From contig NZ_FOVM01000011.1 in the NCBI RefSeq assembly GCF_900115155.1, forward strand, positions 34,608 through 98,607: a DNA stretch of 64,000 bases, given 5' to 3'. This document shows positions 38,056 to 48,943 of this stretch, piece by piece. The number at the start of each line of letters is the position of its first letter. Within the stretch, counting starts at the first letter, position 1. Under the pieces are notes generated by a model that had not been told where the DNA came from, did not search any database, and was given only the letters and a program-made list of their open reading frames with translations. Both the position numbers and the translations under genes were made by a program. This DNA is from Mycetocola miduiensis (GTDB taxonomy: Bacteria > Actinomycetota > Actinomycetes > Actinomycetales > Microbacteriaceae).

Positions 38056-38217
38056 CTAACTGCTCTCCAATGGTGTGTCGCAACGCCAGCAGGCCTCCAG
38101 CGAGGTGTCGACGAGGGCTCCGCACACGTCGCAGACCCGGTTGAGCCAGCAGACCGGCTCGCCGCCGGTCTCCGTCTGAGTATCCTCCGCCTGGCCGTCG
38201 GCGCTGTTGTTGGTCAT
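38056..38217 (-). CDS. Short zinc-ribbon-like protein
   Basis: 53 residues: a polar N-terminus then CDVCGALVDTSLEACWRC, two CxxC pairs forming a likely zinc ribbon. One base separates it from the stop of the DUF1801 gene upstream, so translation is probably coupled. Function unknown. Confidence 0.65.
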   Translation of the reverse strand: MTNNSADGQAEDTQTETGGEPVCWLNRVCDVCGALVDTSLEACWRCDTPLESS

Positions 38218-38218
38218 T

Positions 38219-38644
38219 TCAGGCGTGGGAGTCGAGAGAACCTTCGGCCTCGGCGTGGGCGTGCGCGATGAGTTCACGCAGCACGTCGGTGTCGACGTCG
38301 TCGAGTCGTTTGATGTAGACGCATCCCTTACCGAGGGTGTGTTTTCCGAGCCCGGAGAGGAGTTCAGCGCTGCGGGCGTGCCCTTGCAGGCCGTAGAGGG
38401 TCAGCGCGGTCTTTCTCGGCGCGAACCCGACCTTCATCGTGTCGCCTTCGTGGCCTGATGCGTAACGGTAGTGGAATGAGCCGAATCCGATCATCGTCGG
38501 ACCCCACCGTTTCGGCGGCTCGCCGGTCGCCTCGGCCATCAGCCGGAGCAGTCGATCGGCGTCGTCGCGTTTACGTTCGTCCCCGATCCCGTCAATGAGC
38601 GCCTGCGGATCCTCGTCGGTCTGCTGTGTCTTCGGAGCGGCCAT
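38219..38644 (-). CDS. DUF1801 (YdhG-like) protein
   Basis: 141 residues. DUF1801 fold: WGPTMIGFGSFHYRYASGHE, VGFAPRKTALTLYG and LGKGCVYIKRLDDVD. Frataxin-like alpha/beta sandwich; function unknown. First of a two-gene operon with the zinc-ribbon gene. The next 200 bp to 38855 hold nothing clear. Confidence 0.88.
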   Translation of the reverse strand: MAAPKTQQTDEDPQALIDGIGDERKRDDADRLLRLMAEATGEPPKRWGPTMIGFGSFHYRYASGHEGDTMKVGFAPRKTALTLYGLQGHARSAELLSGLGKHTLGKGCVYIKRLDDVDTDVLRELIAHAHAEAEGSLDSHA

Positions 38645-38855
38645 GCCTCATCGTGGCACCGGTGAACGCCGCAGGTCAACGGCGCCTGTCGCGAGAGCCG
38701 CTTCGTAGTGTCCGACAAGCCGGGTGCAGAGAACCGGCCGTGCGTCACACCGTTCACTGGGGCAGAAGGTTTCGGCGACAACCGCGACTCTCATGGTGTG
38801 AGCATGCCGCCGATGCGACGGGACAACGACCCCCGGGTGAATGGCCGGTGAAGCC

Positions 38856-40121
38856 TCAGCCGCCGAACAGGACGGAAGCGACAGTGAAGATCACGAGCCC
38901 CGCCAGGGCACCGACGACCGTGCCGTTGATGCGGATGAACTGGAGGTCCTTACCGACCTGCAGTTCGATCTTCTCGCTGGTCTCCTGCGGGTCCCACCGT
39001 TCGATGGTGTCGGTGATCACGCTCGCAATGTCGTGGCGGTGGTTGCCGACAAGCGACACCGCGGCATCCGTCACCCAGTCATCGACCTTGCCGGCGAGCC
39101 GGTCGTCGCGTTGAAGGCGCTCGCCGACGTCGACGAGGGTCGCGGCCAGTTGCTGTCGCAGGCTGCTTGTCGGGTTCTCGAGGGAAACGATGAGCGCCTC
39201 CCGCGTCGTGTTCCAGGCCCGCGCTGCGAGGTCGCGCACGCGCGGGCTGTCGAAAACCTCGGATTTGGCGCGTTCGAGTGCCGCGATCGTCTCAGGATCG
39301 TCCTGCAGCTTCCTGGCGAGCTCGAAGAGGTAGGTGTCAATGGCGACCCGGGCCGGGTGTCTCGGGTCGAGCCGGGCGCGTCGGACGAAGTCAACGGCTT
39401 CGCGGTAGATCCGCTCGTCGACCAGCCGGTCGACGAAGGACGGCACCCAGGTGGGCAGGCGAGCAGACACCAGCCGGGAGAAGGCCGCCGGGTTGGCGGT
39501 CATCCACTCATCCAGCCCGTCGAGGAGCAGGTTCACAGCGCTGTGGTGGCCTCCCTCTGCGATGAGGCGTTCACCCCAGGCGCCGACGTGTTCGCTCCAG
39601 CCCGGGTCGATAAGGTGCGTTCGGGTGATCTGTTCGACGACGTCCTGGACGTTCTCATCGTCCAGGAGTTCGAGCATGCCCCGACCGGCCGTGGCAGCGT
39701 CGTCGGCCACCCGGGTGGCGTTCTCGGGCCGGGCCAGCCACGCGCCGACGGTGCGGCCGAGCCCGATCGACTCGAGCTTCTGCCGAACCACCCCTGCCGA
39801 AAGGAAGTTCAGTTCAACGAACTCGCCGAGAGTTGCGCCGATCTCATTCTTGCGACGGGGAATGATCGCCGTGTGCGGGATTCTCAGGCCGAGCGGATGC
39901 CGGAACAGCGCGGTCACGGCGAACCAGTCCGCGATCGCCCCGACCATGCCGCCCTCGCTGGCCGCCCTCACCCAGGCAAGCCAGGGGATTTCGTCTTGCA
40001 GGGCGAACGAGAAGCAGAAAATGACCGCCATCACTCCGAGCAGCGCGGTCGCCGTGCGCTTCATCCGGGTGAGGGCGACCCGTCGTTCGGCGTCCGCCGG
40101 GCTGTCGATCAGTATCGTCAT
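38856..40121 (-). CDS. DUF445 membrane protein (YjiN-like)
   Basis: 421 residues. TM1 (about 29-47), a region with SEGGMVGAIADWFAVTALFR and HPLGLRIPHTAIIPRRKNEI (the DUF445 signature), a long helical part, and a C-terminal TM (VVGALAGLVIFTVASVLF). Probably a membrane-tethered helical protein; function unknown. Confidence 0.9.
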   Translation of the reverse strand: MTILIDSPADAERRVALTRMKRTATALLGVMAVIFCFSFALQDEIPWLAWVRAASEGGMVGAIADWFAVTALFRHPLGLRIPHTAIIPRRKNEIGATLGEFVELNFLSAGVVRQKLESIGLGRTVGAWLARPENATRVADDAATAGRGMLELLDDENVQDVVEQITRTHLIDPGWSEHVGAWGERLIAEGGHHSAVNLLLDGLDEWMTANPAAFSRLVSARLPTWVPSFVDRLVDERIYREAVDFVRRARLDPRHPARVAIDTYLFELARKLQDDPETIAALERAKSEVFDSPRVRDLAARAWNTTREALIVSLENPTSSLRQQLAATLVDVGERLQRDDRLAGKVDDWVTDAAVSLVGNHRHDIASVITDTIERWDPQETSEKIELQVGKDLQFIRINGTVVGALAGLVIFTVASVLFGG

Positions 40122-40178
40122 TCGCCCATCGTATGCGCGCGTCCGGGGAGGTCAGGCGGGGTTGCGATCGGCCGCGGA

Positions 40179-41126
40179 TCACTCGTGGGTGGGCGTCGGA
40201 TCCGCCGCCGGCGCCGCCTGCGGCGGCAGCGGTGGACGCGGCGGCAGGGGCGGTTGCTGGTAGCCGGCCGGCCCAGGCGGCACGCCTGGCGTACGCCTGC
40301 GCCGCACGAACCAGAGGATCAGGATCGCCACCAGCCCGAGCGGGATGAGCCAGGGGAGCAGCACGCCGAGGACGACCAGAAGCCCGCCGAAGAACGCCAC
40401 CAGGGCCTGGAAGCCAACGATCACGCCGCCCCAGAAGTCGCCGGGAGCCGCCCCAGCGACCTCTCCCGGAGTGGTGATGAACATCTCGATCGCCGCGTAG
40501 TCCACCATGTCCTTCAGCGAGTCCCGCTGCGCGACGAGCCCGTCCAGCTCGGTCTGGCGTTCGGACAGCGCCGACTCGAGGTCGATCAGATCGGCGGTCG
40601 TCGTCGCCTGGGACATCAGGGTAAGCAAGCGCTGAACACCCGTCTCGAGGGCGGCGATTCTCGCGTCGAGGTCGGCGGACTGCGTCGTGACATCCGTCTG
40701 GCTGAGCGATGAACGAACCAGCTCACCGAGCGCCTTCAGTTCAACAAGAGTGGTGTCGAGGCTTTCGGACGGTACGCGAAGTACGAGCTGGGCAGATCCG
40801 TGCCGGGAATCCTCGGTGGGGGAGTCCATTCGCCTGTCCACATGTCCATCCGCGTCGAGTGCCACCTCCACGGCCTTGTCCGCCGCAGCGATGGGGTTCT
40901 GCGAAGTGAGCGAAATCGAGGCGGTACTGACCACCTGACGGTCAGCTGCCTCTTCACCCACAGGGCCCTGAACGCCAGGTTCGGCCACCGTTCCGCCGTC
41001 TGACGAGACGCCATTGTCCGACGAGGAGCCAACGGAACAGCCGGCAAGTGCAAGGCACGAGAGGAGCAGGGCAGCAAGGGGAGCTCTGCGGGCGGTTCTG
41101 CGTCGTCGCGTCACGGTGGGAGCCAT
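40179..41126 (-). CDS. DUF4349 lipoprotein
   Basis: 315 residues. Lipobox ALAGC (Cys about 29), DUF4349 beta/coiled-coil region (SISLTSQNPIAAADKAVEVA, SADLDARIAALETGVQRLLT, ESALSERQTELDGLVAQRD), a transmembrane hairpin near the end and a Pro-rich cytoplasmic tail. Envelope protein of unknown function; the coiled coil suggests oligomers. 57 bp upstream of the DUF445 gene. Confidence 0.88.
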   Translation of the reverse strand: MAPTVTRRRRTARRAPLAALLLSCLALAGCSVGSSSDNGVSSDGGTVAEPGVQGPVGEEAADRQVVSTASISLTSQNPIAAADKAVEVALDADGHVDRRMDSPTEDSRHGSAQLVLRVPSESLDTTLVELKALGELVRSSLSQTDVTTQSADLDARIAALETGVQRLLTLMSQATTTADLIDLESALSERQTELDGLVAQRDSLKDMVDYAAIEMFITTPGEVAGAAPGDFWGGVIVGFQALVAFFGGLLVVLGVLLPWLIPLGLVAILILWFVRRRRTPGVPPGPAGYQQPPLPPRPPLPPQAAPAADPTPTHE

Positions 41127-41388
41127 GCCCTCACTCTAGAAGCGGGCAACACGCGGAAGAAGGGCGGCTGCTCACGGTACTGTCACGATTCGGTCGGGCC
41201 GCGACGTGGGCTACCCGACACTACGAATTGTGACATCCACCCATTAGTGGGGGGTTGCGGGAGCAAAGTAGTAGGGGATGCTTGAGGTCACGTATCGAGG
41301 GTTGCCCCACCCGACTGCCGCTGTACCTTCCCGAAAATCCCGCGAGGACTGCTGCCCCCAGTATTCGCCTTTGCTGGAGAGAACCCCT

Positions 41389-42003
41389 ATGTCTATACGT
41401 ACTTTCGATCGAGGACCCGAAACCCCGATCAAACTCATGGTCGTCATCGGCAGTGTCCGCCCCGGCCGCATCGGACTTTCCGTCGCGTTGTGGGTGCACG
41501 AGCACATCACCGACCGCGGCGGATTCGAGATCGATTTCGTCGATCTCGCGGAACTGAACCTTCCGATGGTCGACGAACTGCGCCTCCCAAAGACGCAGCA
41601 GTACGGCCGCAGGCACACGGAAGCGTGGAGCGCTCGCGTCGAGCAGGCGGATGCCTTCCTCTTCGTCTCACCCGAAATCAACTCCAGCTTTTCTCCAGCG
41701 CTCAAGAACGCCCTCGACTTTTTGTTCCACGAATGGGGCCGCAAGCCGGTTGGGCTCGTCAGCTATGGCGGGCGAGGCGGAGGCGCATTCGCCACTGCAG
41801 CGCTGCGACCGGTTCTTTCAGACCTGCAACTGATCGCCGCCAGCTCTTACATCGACATCGCGCGCGCCTCCACCCAGGTGGAGGACGGCTTCTTCATCCC
41901 CGAGGAGCAGCAAACCGCGCGGCTGGACAACCTGCTCGACGAACTGAACGCACTCGCTCCTGCGTTGCGTTCCATGCGCGAGTCCGCACTCGTTGCCGGT
42001 TAG
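41389..42003 (+). CDS. NADPH-dependent FMN reductase family protein
   Basis: 204 residues with a flavodoxin-like fold: VIGSVRPGRIGLSVALWVHE (phosphate loop), SPEINSSFSPALKNALDFLF and VSYGGRGGGAFATAALRPVL. It likely reduces FMN or quinones. ATG 41389 preceded by GGAGAG. Confidence 0.9.
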   Translation: MSIRTFDRGPETPIKLMVVIGSVRPGRIGLSVALWVHEHITDRGGFEIDFVDLAELNLPMVDELRLPKTQQYGRRHTEAWSARVEQADAFLFVSPEINSSFSPALKNALDFLFHEWGRKPVGLVSYGGRGGGAFATAALRPVLSDLQLIAASSYIDIARASTQVEDGFFIPEEQQTARLDNLLDELNALAPALRSMRESALVAG

Positions 42004-42027
42004 CGTTCCTCGTTGAAACGCCAACCT

Positions 42028-42058
42028 CAGGTCCACTCCGTCACACGGAGTGGACCTG
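42028..42058. terminator. 14-bp hairpin between convergent genes
   Basis: CAGGTCCACTCCGT-CAC-ACGGAGTGGACCTG. The MFS stop codon lies in its loop, so the arm is also the last codons of that gene. It serves both the FMN reductase and the MFS gene. Confidence 0.88.
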
Positions 42059-43249
42059 AATCGGTTCTGTGTCCGGGATCGGGCTGGCGTCGCGCCCACG
42101 AAGGTCCGGGTGCCAGCGCTTCCCGAGGAGCGGCACGAGGAAACCGAGGAAGGCGAACGCCGCCGCTGCCCAGAACGCGCCGACGGCTCCGTTCTGGTCG
42201 ATGAGGAGTCCTGCAGCGGCCGAACCGAGTGCCGCCCCGATGAGCTGTCCGGTGCCAACCCAGCCGTATGCCTCTGCCGTGTCGCTGAACTTCACACTCG
42301 CTGAGACGATCGCGAAGAGCACGGCAAGCGCGGGCGCGATGCCGATCCCGGCCACGAACAGCGTAATCGAGAGAAGAAGGGCATCGGAGAAGAAGATCGA
42401 CACGGCGATCCCGGTGAAGACGATGAACATGCGCCTGGCCAGCGCCCACGGACCGATGGGGATGTGGCCGAGAGCCAGGCCACCGGCCAGGCTGCCGAGG
42501 GAGAAGATGCCGAGAACGATGCCAGCGTCGAGCCCCTCGTGGCCGAACGTAGCGACAACCCCGGCTTCCAGGGCGGCACATGCCCCGATGAGCAGGAATC
42601 CGACAACGGTGGCAAGGAGTACCGGTGGGCGTTTCAGCACCTGGCCGATTTTGCGTCTGCTGCGCGGGATGCGCACGCGGCTCACCTCGGGCGAGGAGAT
42701 GAACCAGGCGCCACCGAAGACCATGATCAGGGCCGCGGTTAGGATTCCCCAGTCTGTACCGACCTGAGTGGAGATGAACGTCGTGATGACGGGGCCGAGC
42801 ACCCAGATGATCTCCTGGGCAGACGCGTCGAGGGAGAACAACGGAGTGAGTTGCTTGGAGTTCACCATCTTGGGGTAGATGGTGCGAACGGCTGGCTGGA
42901 TCGGGGGAGTGGCGAGCCCTGAAACGAGGGCCAGTGCCATATAGCCGGGCACGGGCATGTCGACCAGGGCAATGGCGGTGACGGTCACCACGCACACGAC
43001 CAGGGTGAGCACGAGCACGCGGCGCATTCCCCAGACACCCATCCACCTGCTGGTGAGCGGGCCGGCGGCAGCCTGCCCTACGCTCGCCGCAGCAAGCACG
43101 AGGCCTGCAGCGCCGTAGGAGCCGGTGACCTGCTCGACGTGGAGAAGAAACGCGAGCGACAGCATCCCGAACGGAAAACGGGCGACGAGCTGGGCGGCGA
43201 TGATTCGAGCGACGCCTGACGTTTTCAACAGGCTCGAGTATCCGCTCAT
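42041..43249 (-). CDS. Major facilitator superfamily transporter
   Basis: 402 residues, about twelve transmembrane helices; FPFGMLSLAFLLHVEQVTGS, ASVGQAAAGPLTSRWMGVWG (motif A region) and GIFSLGSLAGGLALGHIPIG. It resembles drug/metabolite exporters of the YfmO/YfcJ kind. Substrate unknown. ATG 43249. Confidence 0.85.
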   Translation of the reverse strand: MSGYSSLLKTSGVARIIAAQLVARFPFGMLSLAFLLHVEQVTGSYGAAGLVLAAASVGQAAAGPLTSRWMGVWGMRRVLVLTLVVCVVTVTAIALVDMPVPGYMALALVSGLATPPIQPAVRTIYPKMVNSKQLTPLFSLDASAQEIIWVLGPVITTFISTQVGTDWGILTAALIMVFGGAWFISSPEVSRVRIPRSRRKIGQVLKRPPVLLATVVGFLLIGACAALEAGVVATFGHEGLDAGIVLGIFSLGSLAGGLALGHIPIGPWALARRMFIVFTGIAVSIFFSDALLLSITLFVAGIGIAPALAVLFAIVSASVKFSDTAEAYGWVGTGQLIGAALGSAAAGLLIDQNGAVGAFWAAAAFAFLGFLVPLLGKRWHPDLRGRDASPIPDTEPIQVHSV

Positions 43250-43435
43250 GGGTCCAATTCTAGGGAGGTGCGACTGGCACCGATTGACGGATGCCCCGCG
43301 GCTCACGACACGCCGTCGTGAACCCACTTCGGGAAATTAAATGTCAGTGGTGCGTCGTAGCGTGAGAACTGTGGAGAACCACCCAGGAGGGCTCAGGAAT
43401 CTGCTTCTTTCCGCACTTCATGAGGTTGAAAAGAC

Positions 43436-43444
43436 TGTGGATAA
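43436..43444 (-). promoter_or_regulatory. DnaA box, perfect 9-mer
   Basis: TGTGGATAA on the plus strand is TTATCCACA on the minus strand, the strict DnaA box. A one-mismatch relative (TGTTGATAA) lies at 43491-43499 in the same orientation. Confidence 0.6.
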
Positions 43445-43515
43445 AAGGGTGGACAAATGGTGGAGAACGGAACAAATCGGTGGAATCAGCTGTTGATAAC
43501 TACAGGCGTGTAACT

Positions 43516-43559
43516 ACTACTGGTTGGGGTGCTCCCCAAAGCGACCAACTATATGTAGT
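43516..43559 (+). promoter_or_regulatory. NrdR-box pair
   Basis: ACTATATGTAGT (43548-43559) fits the AC-(A/T)ATAT-(A/T)GT NrdR consensus. A degenerate partner (ACTACTGGTTGG, 43516-43527) lies 32 bp upstream, the three-turn spacing NrdR uses. It predicts repression of the operon when dATP is high. nrdR is not in this window. Confidence 0.65.
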
Positions 43560-43626
43560 ATTGGACAACCGGCAAGCCAGTGCCGCACCGCAATAGGTGG
43601 AAAGAAAGAAGAAGGGCCCCAGTTCG

Positions 43627-43860
43627 ATGACAATCACGGTCTACACCAAGCCTTCGTGCGTCCAGTGCACCGCGACGTATCGCGCACTCGACAACAAGGG
43701 GCTCGAGTACGAAATCCTCGACCTTTCGGCTGACGAAAACGCGCTCGAGGCCGTCAAGGCGCTCGGGTACCTCCAGGCGCCCGTCGTCATCACCGATGAG
43801 GACCACTGGTCCGGTTTCCGCCCGGACAAGATCAACGAACTGGCTTCGCGCCTCGCGTAA
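43627..43860 (+). CDS. nrdH: Glutaredoxin-like NrdH redoxin
   Basis: 77 residues. MTITVYTKPSCVQC with redox Cys11/Cys14 and the NrdH mark SGFRPDKI near the end. It delivers electrons to NrdE, probably reduced by thioredoxin reductase. First gene of nrdHIEF. Confidence 0.97.
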   Translation: MTITVYTKPSCVQCTATYRALDNKGLEYEILDLSADENALEAVKALGYLQAPVVITDEDHWSGFRPDKINELASRLA

Positions 43861-43958
43861 CGCCGGCCCTCGATCCCGACCCGGGTGCTCGGCTTGTCGA
43901 CGTGCGATCACCTCGAACCTTCGCAGAAACACCCCGTTGAAGTAAGGCAGTGAATCCC

Positions 43959-44360
43959 ATGACGAAGCTGGTGTATTTCTCCAGCGTCTCGGGCAATACC
44001 CATCGCTTCATCGACAAGCTTGGCGTGCCTGCGGCCAGGATCCCGCTGCACGCCAAAGAGCCCGCCCTGACGGCGGACGAACCCTTCGTGCTCGTCACCC
44101 CCACCTATGGAGGGGGAGACGGGCGCGGTGCTGTACCCAAACAGGTGATCCGTTTTCTCAACGATGAGAAAAATCGGAAGCTCCTTCGAGGAGTGATCGC
44201 CGCAGGCAACACCAATTTCGGTTCGGCATACGGCCTGGCCGGAGACGTCATCTCCGCCAAATGCCAGGTGCCGAACCTGTATCGCTTTGAAGTATTCGGA
44301 ACACCAGACGACGTTCGCGTCGTTCACGAAGGATTGGAATCATTTTGGCTGGAACAGTAA
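43959..44360 (+). CDS. nrdI: Class Ib RNR flavodoxin NrdI
   Basis: 133 residues; FMN loop [23 protein letters not shown] and [13 protein letters not shown]. It supplies superoxide to assemble the Mn-tyrosyl cofactor of NrdF. ATG 43959 preferred to GTG 43950. Confidence 0.96.
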   Translation: MTKLVYFSSVSGNTHRFIDKLGVPAARIPLHAKEPALTADEPFVLVTPTYGGGDGRGAVPKQVIRFLNDEKNRKLLRGVIAAGNTNFGSAYGLAGDVISAKCQVPNLYRFEVFGTPDDVRVVHEGLESFWLEQ

Positions 44361-44374
44361 TCACCGAGGTCCCT

Positions 44375-46492
44375 ATGGACACCGGTATGGATTATCACTC
44401 GCTCAACGCGATGCTCAACCTCTACGGGCCGAACGGTGAAATCCAGTTCGAGAAGGACCGCGAAGCTGCCAGGGAGTTCTTCCTGCAGCACGTCAACCAG
44501 AACACGGTGTTCTTCCACTCGCTCCGCGAACGGCTCGACTATCTGGTCGAGAAGGAGTACTACGAGAAGGCTGTCATCGACGCCTACTCGTTCGACTTCA
44601 TCACGAAGCTCAACGACCTCGCCTACTCGAAGAAGTTCCGCTTCCAGACCTTCCTCGGTGCCTTCAAGTACTACACCTCGTACACGTTGAAGACGTTCGA
44701 CGGAAAGCGTTACCTCGAGCGGTTCGAGGACCGCGTCGTCATGACGGCGCTCGGCCTCGCCCAGGGCGATGAAGACCTGGCGACGGCGCTCGTCGAAGAG
44801 ATCATCGCCGGCCGTTTCCAGCCGGCAACGCCGACGTTCCTCAACTCCGCCAAAGCCCAGCGGGGTGAACTCGTCTCCTGCTTCCTGCTGCGGATCGAAG
44901 ACAACATGGAGTCGATCTCGCGCGGCATCAACTCGTCGCTCCAGCTCTCGAAGCGCGGCGGCGGTGTCGCTCTGCTCCTGTCGAACATCCGTGAGGCCGG
45001 TGCTCCGATCAAGCAGATCGAGAACCAGTCCAGCGGCATCATCCCCGTGATGAAGCTCCTTGAAGACTCCTTCAGCTACGCCAACCAGCTGGGCGCGCGC
45101 CAGGGTGCCGGTGCCGTCTACCTGCAGGCCCACCACCCCGACATCATGCGGTTCCTCGACACGAAGCGTGAGAACGCCGATGAGAAGATCCGGATCAAGA
45201 CGCTCTCGCTCGGCGTGGTCGTCCCTGACATCACCTTCGAACTCGCCAAGAAGGGTGAGGACATGTACTTGTTCTCGCCGTATGACGTCGAGAAGGTCTA
45301 CGGCGTGCCGTTCGGTGACATCTCTGTTACCGAGAAGTACTACGAGATGGTCGACGACGCGCGCATCAAGAAGACGAAGATCAAGGCGCGCGACTTCTTC
45401 CAGACACTCGCAGAGATCCAGTTCGAATCCGGCTACCCGTACATCATGTTCGAGGACACTGTGAACAAGGCGAACCCGATCGAGGGTCGCATCAACATGT
45501 CGAACCTCTGCTCGGAGATCCTCCAGGTCAACACGCCGACGACCTACAACGCCGACCTGTCGTACGACGTCATCGGCAAGGACATCTCGTGCAACCTCGG
45601 TTCGATGAACATCGCCCTGTCGATGGACTCGCCGAACTTCGGCCGCACGGTCGAAACGGCTATCCGCGGTCTCAGCTCCGTCTCTGACCAGAGCCACATC
45701 GAGTCGGTCCGTTCGATCGAAGACGGCAACGACAAGTCGCACGCCATCGGCCTCGGCCAGATGAACCTGCACGGCTACCTCGCCCGTGAGCGCATCTACT
45801 ACGGCTCCGAAGAGGGCATCGACTTCACGAACATCTACTTCTACACGGTGCTGTACCACGCGCTGCGGGCATCCAACCGGATCGCGATCGAGCGCGGTAC
45901 CGCGTTCGACGGGTTCGAAAAGTCGACGTACGCGTCGGGCGAATTCTTCAACAAGTACACCGACCAGGTGTGGGTGCCGGCGACCGAGCGCGTGGCGGAG
46001 CTGTTCGCGAACTCGGCCGTTGAAATCCCGACGCAGGCCGACTGGACCGCGCTGAAGGCATCCGTCATGGAGCACGGCATCTACAACCAGAACCTGCAGG
46101 CCGTGCCGCCGACCGGGTCGATCTCGTACATCAACAACTCGACCTCGTCGATCCACCCGATCGCGTCGAAGATCGAGATCCGCAAGGAAGGCAAGCTCGG
46201 TCGCGTCTACTACCCGGCGCCGTTCATGACGAACGACAACCTGGACTACTACCAGGATGCCTACGAGATCGGTGCCGAGAAGATCATCGACACCTACGCT
46301 GCCGCGACCCAGCACGTGGACCAGGGCCTGTCGCTGACGCTGTTCTTCAAGGACACCGCCACGACGCGCGACATCAACAAGGCGCAGATCTACGCATGGC
46401 GCAAGGGCATCAAGACGATCTACTACATCCGTCTTCGCCAGCTCGCGCTTGAGGGCACCGAGGTTGACGGCTGCGTCAGCTGCATGCTCTAG
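44375..46492 (+). CDS. nrdE: Class Ib ribonucleotide reductase alpha subunit
   Basis: 705 residues. Catalytic chain reducing NDPs. Active-site Cys in GELVSCFLL, radical Cys in [12 protein letters not shown] region, [20 protein letters not shown] and C-terminal DGCVSCML cysteine tail that meets NrdH. GAGG precedes ATG 44375; a TTG at 44345 overlapping nrdI is an alternative. Confidence 0.97.
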   Translation: MDTGMDYHSLNAMLNLYGPNGEIQFEKDREAAREFFLQHVNQNTVFFHSLRERLDYLVEKEYYEKAVIDAYSFDFITKLNDLAYSKKFRFQTFLGAFKYYTSYTLKTFDGKRYLERFEDRVVMTALGLAQGDEDLATALVEEIIAGRFQPATPTFLNSAKAQRGELVSCFLLRIEDNMESISRGINSSLQLSKRGGGVALLLSNIREAGAPIKQIENQSSGIIPVMKLLEDSFSYANQLGARQGAGAVYLQAHHPDIMRFLDTKRENADEKIRIKTLSLGVVVPDITFELAKKGEDMYLFSPYDVEKVYGVPFGDISVTEKYYEMVDDARIKKTKIKARDFFQTLAEIQFESGYPYIMFEDTVNKANPIEGRINMSNLCSEILQVNTPTTYNADLSYDVIGKDISCNLGSMNIALSMDSPNFGRTVETAIRGLSSVSDQSHIESVRSIEDGNDKSHAIGLGQMNLHGYLARERIYYGSEEGIDFTNIYFYTVLYHALRASNRIAIERGTAFDGFEKSTYASGEFFNKYTDQVWVPATERVAELFANSAVEIPTQADWTALKASVMEHGIYNQNLQAVPPTGSISYINNSTSSIHPIASKIEIRKEGKLGRVYYPAPFMTNDNLDYYQDAYEIGAEKIIDTYAAATQHVDQGLSLTLFFKDTATTRDINKAQIYAWRKGIKTIYYIRLRQLALEGTEVDGCVSCML

Positions 46493-46507
46493 CCTCGACC
46501 TCTTTGA

Positions 46508-47497
<990 letters not shown>

Positions 47498-47521
47498 GAG
47501 GTCTGGCTTGTAAAATACCTG

Positions 47522-47564
47522 ATCAGGGTGTAGAAATAGCTCGCATTTCTGATTTGGCCCTGAT
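47522..47564 (+). terminator. Hairpin after nrdF
   Basis: ATCAGGG...AGAAAT...ATTTCT...CCCTGAT, two nested arms, 25 bp after the stop. Weaker than other terminators here. Confidence 0.55.
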
Positions 47565-47597
47565 GTTCAGAGAGGTTCGTGGAAGAGAAGGACCGGC

Positions 47598-47741
47598 ATG
47601 GACTTGAGTTCCCGCTCGGGTAGGCACGCAGGGTCCGGGCTTGAGGCGTCAATTCCCGAGCTGGTTTCTCTCGCTGATGAGTGCTCCATGTCGCCCTTCG
47701 AGCGGGACGGTCTCCGGCGTCGATGTGGGTCGGCCGGGTAA
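47598..47741 (+). CDS. Small ORF with a good ribosome site, unknown
   Basis: 47 residues: MDLSSRSGRHAGSGLEAS then IPELVSLADECSMSPFERDG. AGAAGGA lies 6 bp before the ATG. No family recognised. A short ATG frame at 54276 begins in a similar way (MDMNSRSRWHGAG), which may be chance or a common origin. Confidence 0.3.
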   Translation: MDLSSRSGRHAGSGLEASIPELVSLADECSMSPFERDGLRRRCGSAG

Positions 47742-48119
47742 AAGGCCCGCTCAGACGCGGTCTAAGAAGCTTTCACGCCCTCGACCACACTTCTTGAGGG
47801 CCAGGCTTGGGCTAGATAGATGCCGCCCCATAGGGTGCTCGGCTTCCTCGACGGTACGCTCACGGGAGCCCATTTGCGCGCTACCGAACCTCTCGGGCTG
47901 AGCTTGGAGGCGAGTGAGCAGCCAGCCGGCTCCACCCCTTCCGTCGCTTCGCGGAACGTGAACGCGGTCCCCGGAACCGACTGTTGAGTGAACTCCTGTC
48001 GGAATTACGGAGCCATCAACTGAGCTCGGCCTCAGCAGGGTGTGTCGGGAGTGGTCAAGGGCTACCGGCAGGGTCATCTGTATTCGCCGACTGTTGGAGT
48101 AAGCCCGCTCAGCGGTTAG

Positions 48120-48932
48120 TCAGTTGCGGTCGCCGATCTCCCGTCCTAAGCGCTGCGACGCCCATACGGGGAGGAGCGAGAAGAGGATCACAATTGTGGC
48201 GACCACGTTGACCGTGCTGGCTTCATTGGGGCGGGCCATCTGGTTCATCATCCATAGGGGCAGTGTGTCGACGCCTGCGGGCGCGGTGAAGATCGTGACG
48301 ACCACTTCGTCGAACGACAGAGCGAAGGCCAGGATGCCGCCGGCGATGAAGGCAGAGCGGAACTGCGGGAATGTGACGAGGCGAAATGTCTGCCACGGGG
48401 TGGCGCCGAGGTCGCGGGATGCTTCCTCCACGTTCGGGCTCAACCGGCGCAGCCGGGCAAAGACGTTGTTGAACACCATGACGATGCAGAAGGTTGCGTG
48501 GGCGATGATCATCCCGAAGTAGCCGACCTGGATTCCGATCGGCTCGAGCAGCTGGTTGTAAGTGTTGTTGAGCGCGACGCCGGTGACGACGCCGGGGAGG
48601 GCGATCGGGAGCACGATCAGCAGGCTGACGCTCTGCTTGCCGAAGAAGGAGTGCCTCTGCAGCGCGAAGGCGACGAGGGTGCCGAGCACGAGGGCCACGG
48701 CGGTCGCGCCGAGTCCGACGAGCACCGAGTTCAGAAGCGCTGCGCGGATCGGCTCGCTGGCGAATGCCTTGCCCCACCACTCGAGTGAGAAGTCGCGGAT
48801 CGGCCAGCTCGCGATGCGCGCGGCGTTGAACGAGTTGAGGACGACAAGCAGGAGGGGTACGTACATGAACACCAGAACGACTGTGACGATGGTGCCGAGG
48901 CCGATTCGGGCTCCGCGGGAAAGTCTGAGCAT
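48120..48932 (-). CDS. PotC-type ABC transporter permease
   Basis: 270 residues, six helices, EAA loop EEASRDLGATPWQTFRLVTF. It is the second permease of a polyamine-class importer. Fourth and last gene of the operon; its ATG lies 11 bp after the PotB-type stop. Confidence 0.9.
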   Translation of the reverse strand: MLRLSRGARIGLGTIVTVVLVFMYVPLLLVVLNSFNAARIASWPIRDFSLEWWGKAFASEPIRAALLNSVLVGLGATAVALVLGTLVAFALQRHSFFGKQSVSLLIVLPIALPGVVTGVALNNTYNQLLEPIGIQVGYFGMIIAHATFCIVMVFNNVFARLRRLSPNVEEASRDLGATPWQTFRLVTFPQFRSAFIAGGILAFALSFDEVVVTIFTAPAGVDTLPLWMMNQMARPNEASTVNVVATIVILFSLLPVWASQRLGREIGDRN

Positions 48933-48943
48933 GAAAGTACTCC

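Larger units (their letters stand above)
43250..43626 (+). promoter_or_regulatory. 377-bp control region of nrdHIEF
   Basis: No gene. From 43430 it is rich in TGTGGA/GTGGA words resembling DnaA boxes, then a clear NrdR-like box and the nrdH ribosome site. The first ~80 bp show nothing definite apart from the MFS start region. Confidence 0.75.
47498..48119. other. 622-bp gap between nrdF and the importer operon
   Basis: A hairpin (47522-47564) closes the nrd operon. A 47-codon frame at 47598-47741 has a good ribosome site. The rest has no convincing reading frame on either strand and looks like decayed sequence. No ncRNA family was recognised. Confidence 0.6.

Noticed and set aside
38841..40712. 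A 623-codon open frame on the plus strand
   Set aside because: Antisense of the DUF445 and DUF4349 genes; no family signal, typical GC-rich shadow frame.
43250..43626. B12 riboswitch before nrdHIEF
   Set aside because: No B12-box-like sequence was found, and class Ib RNR does not use cobalamin.
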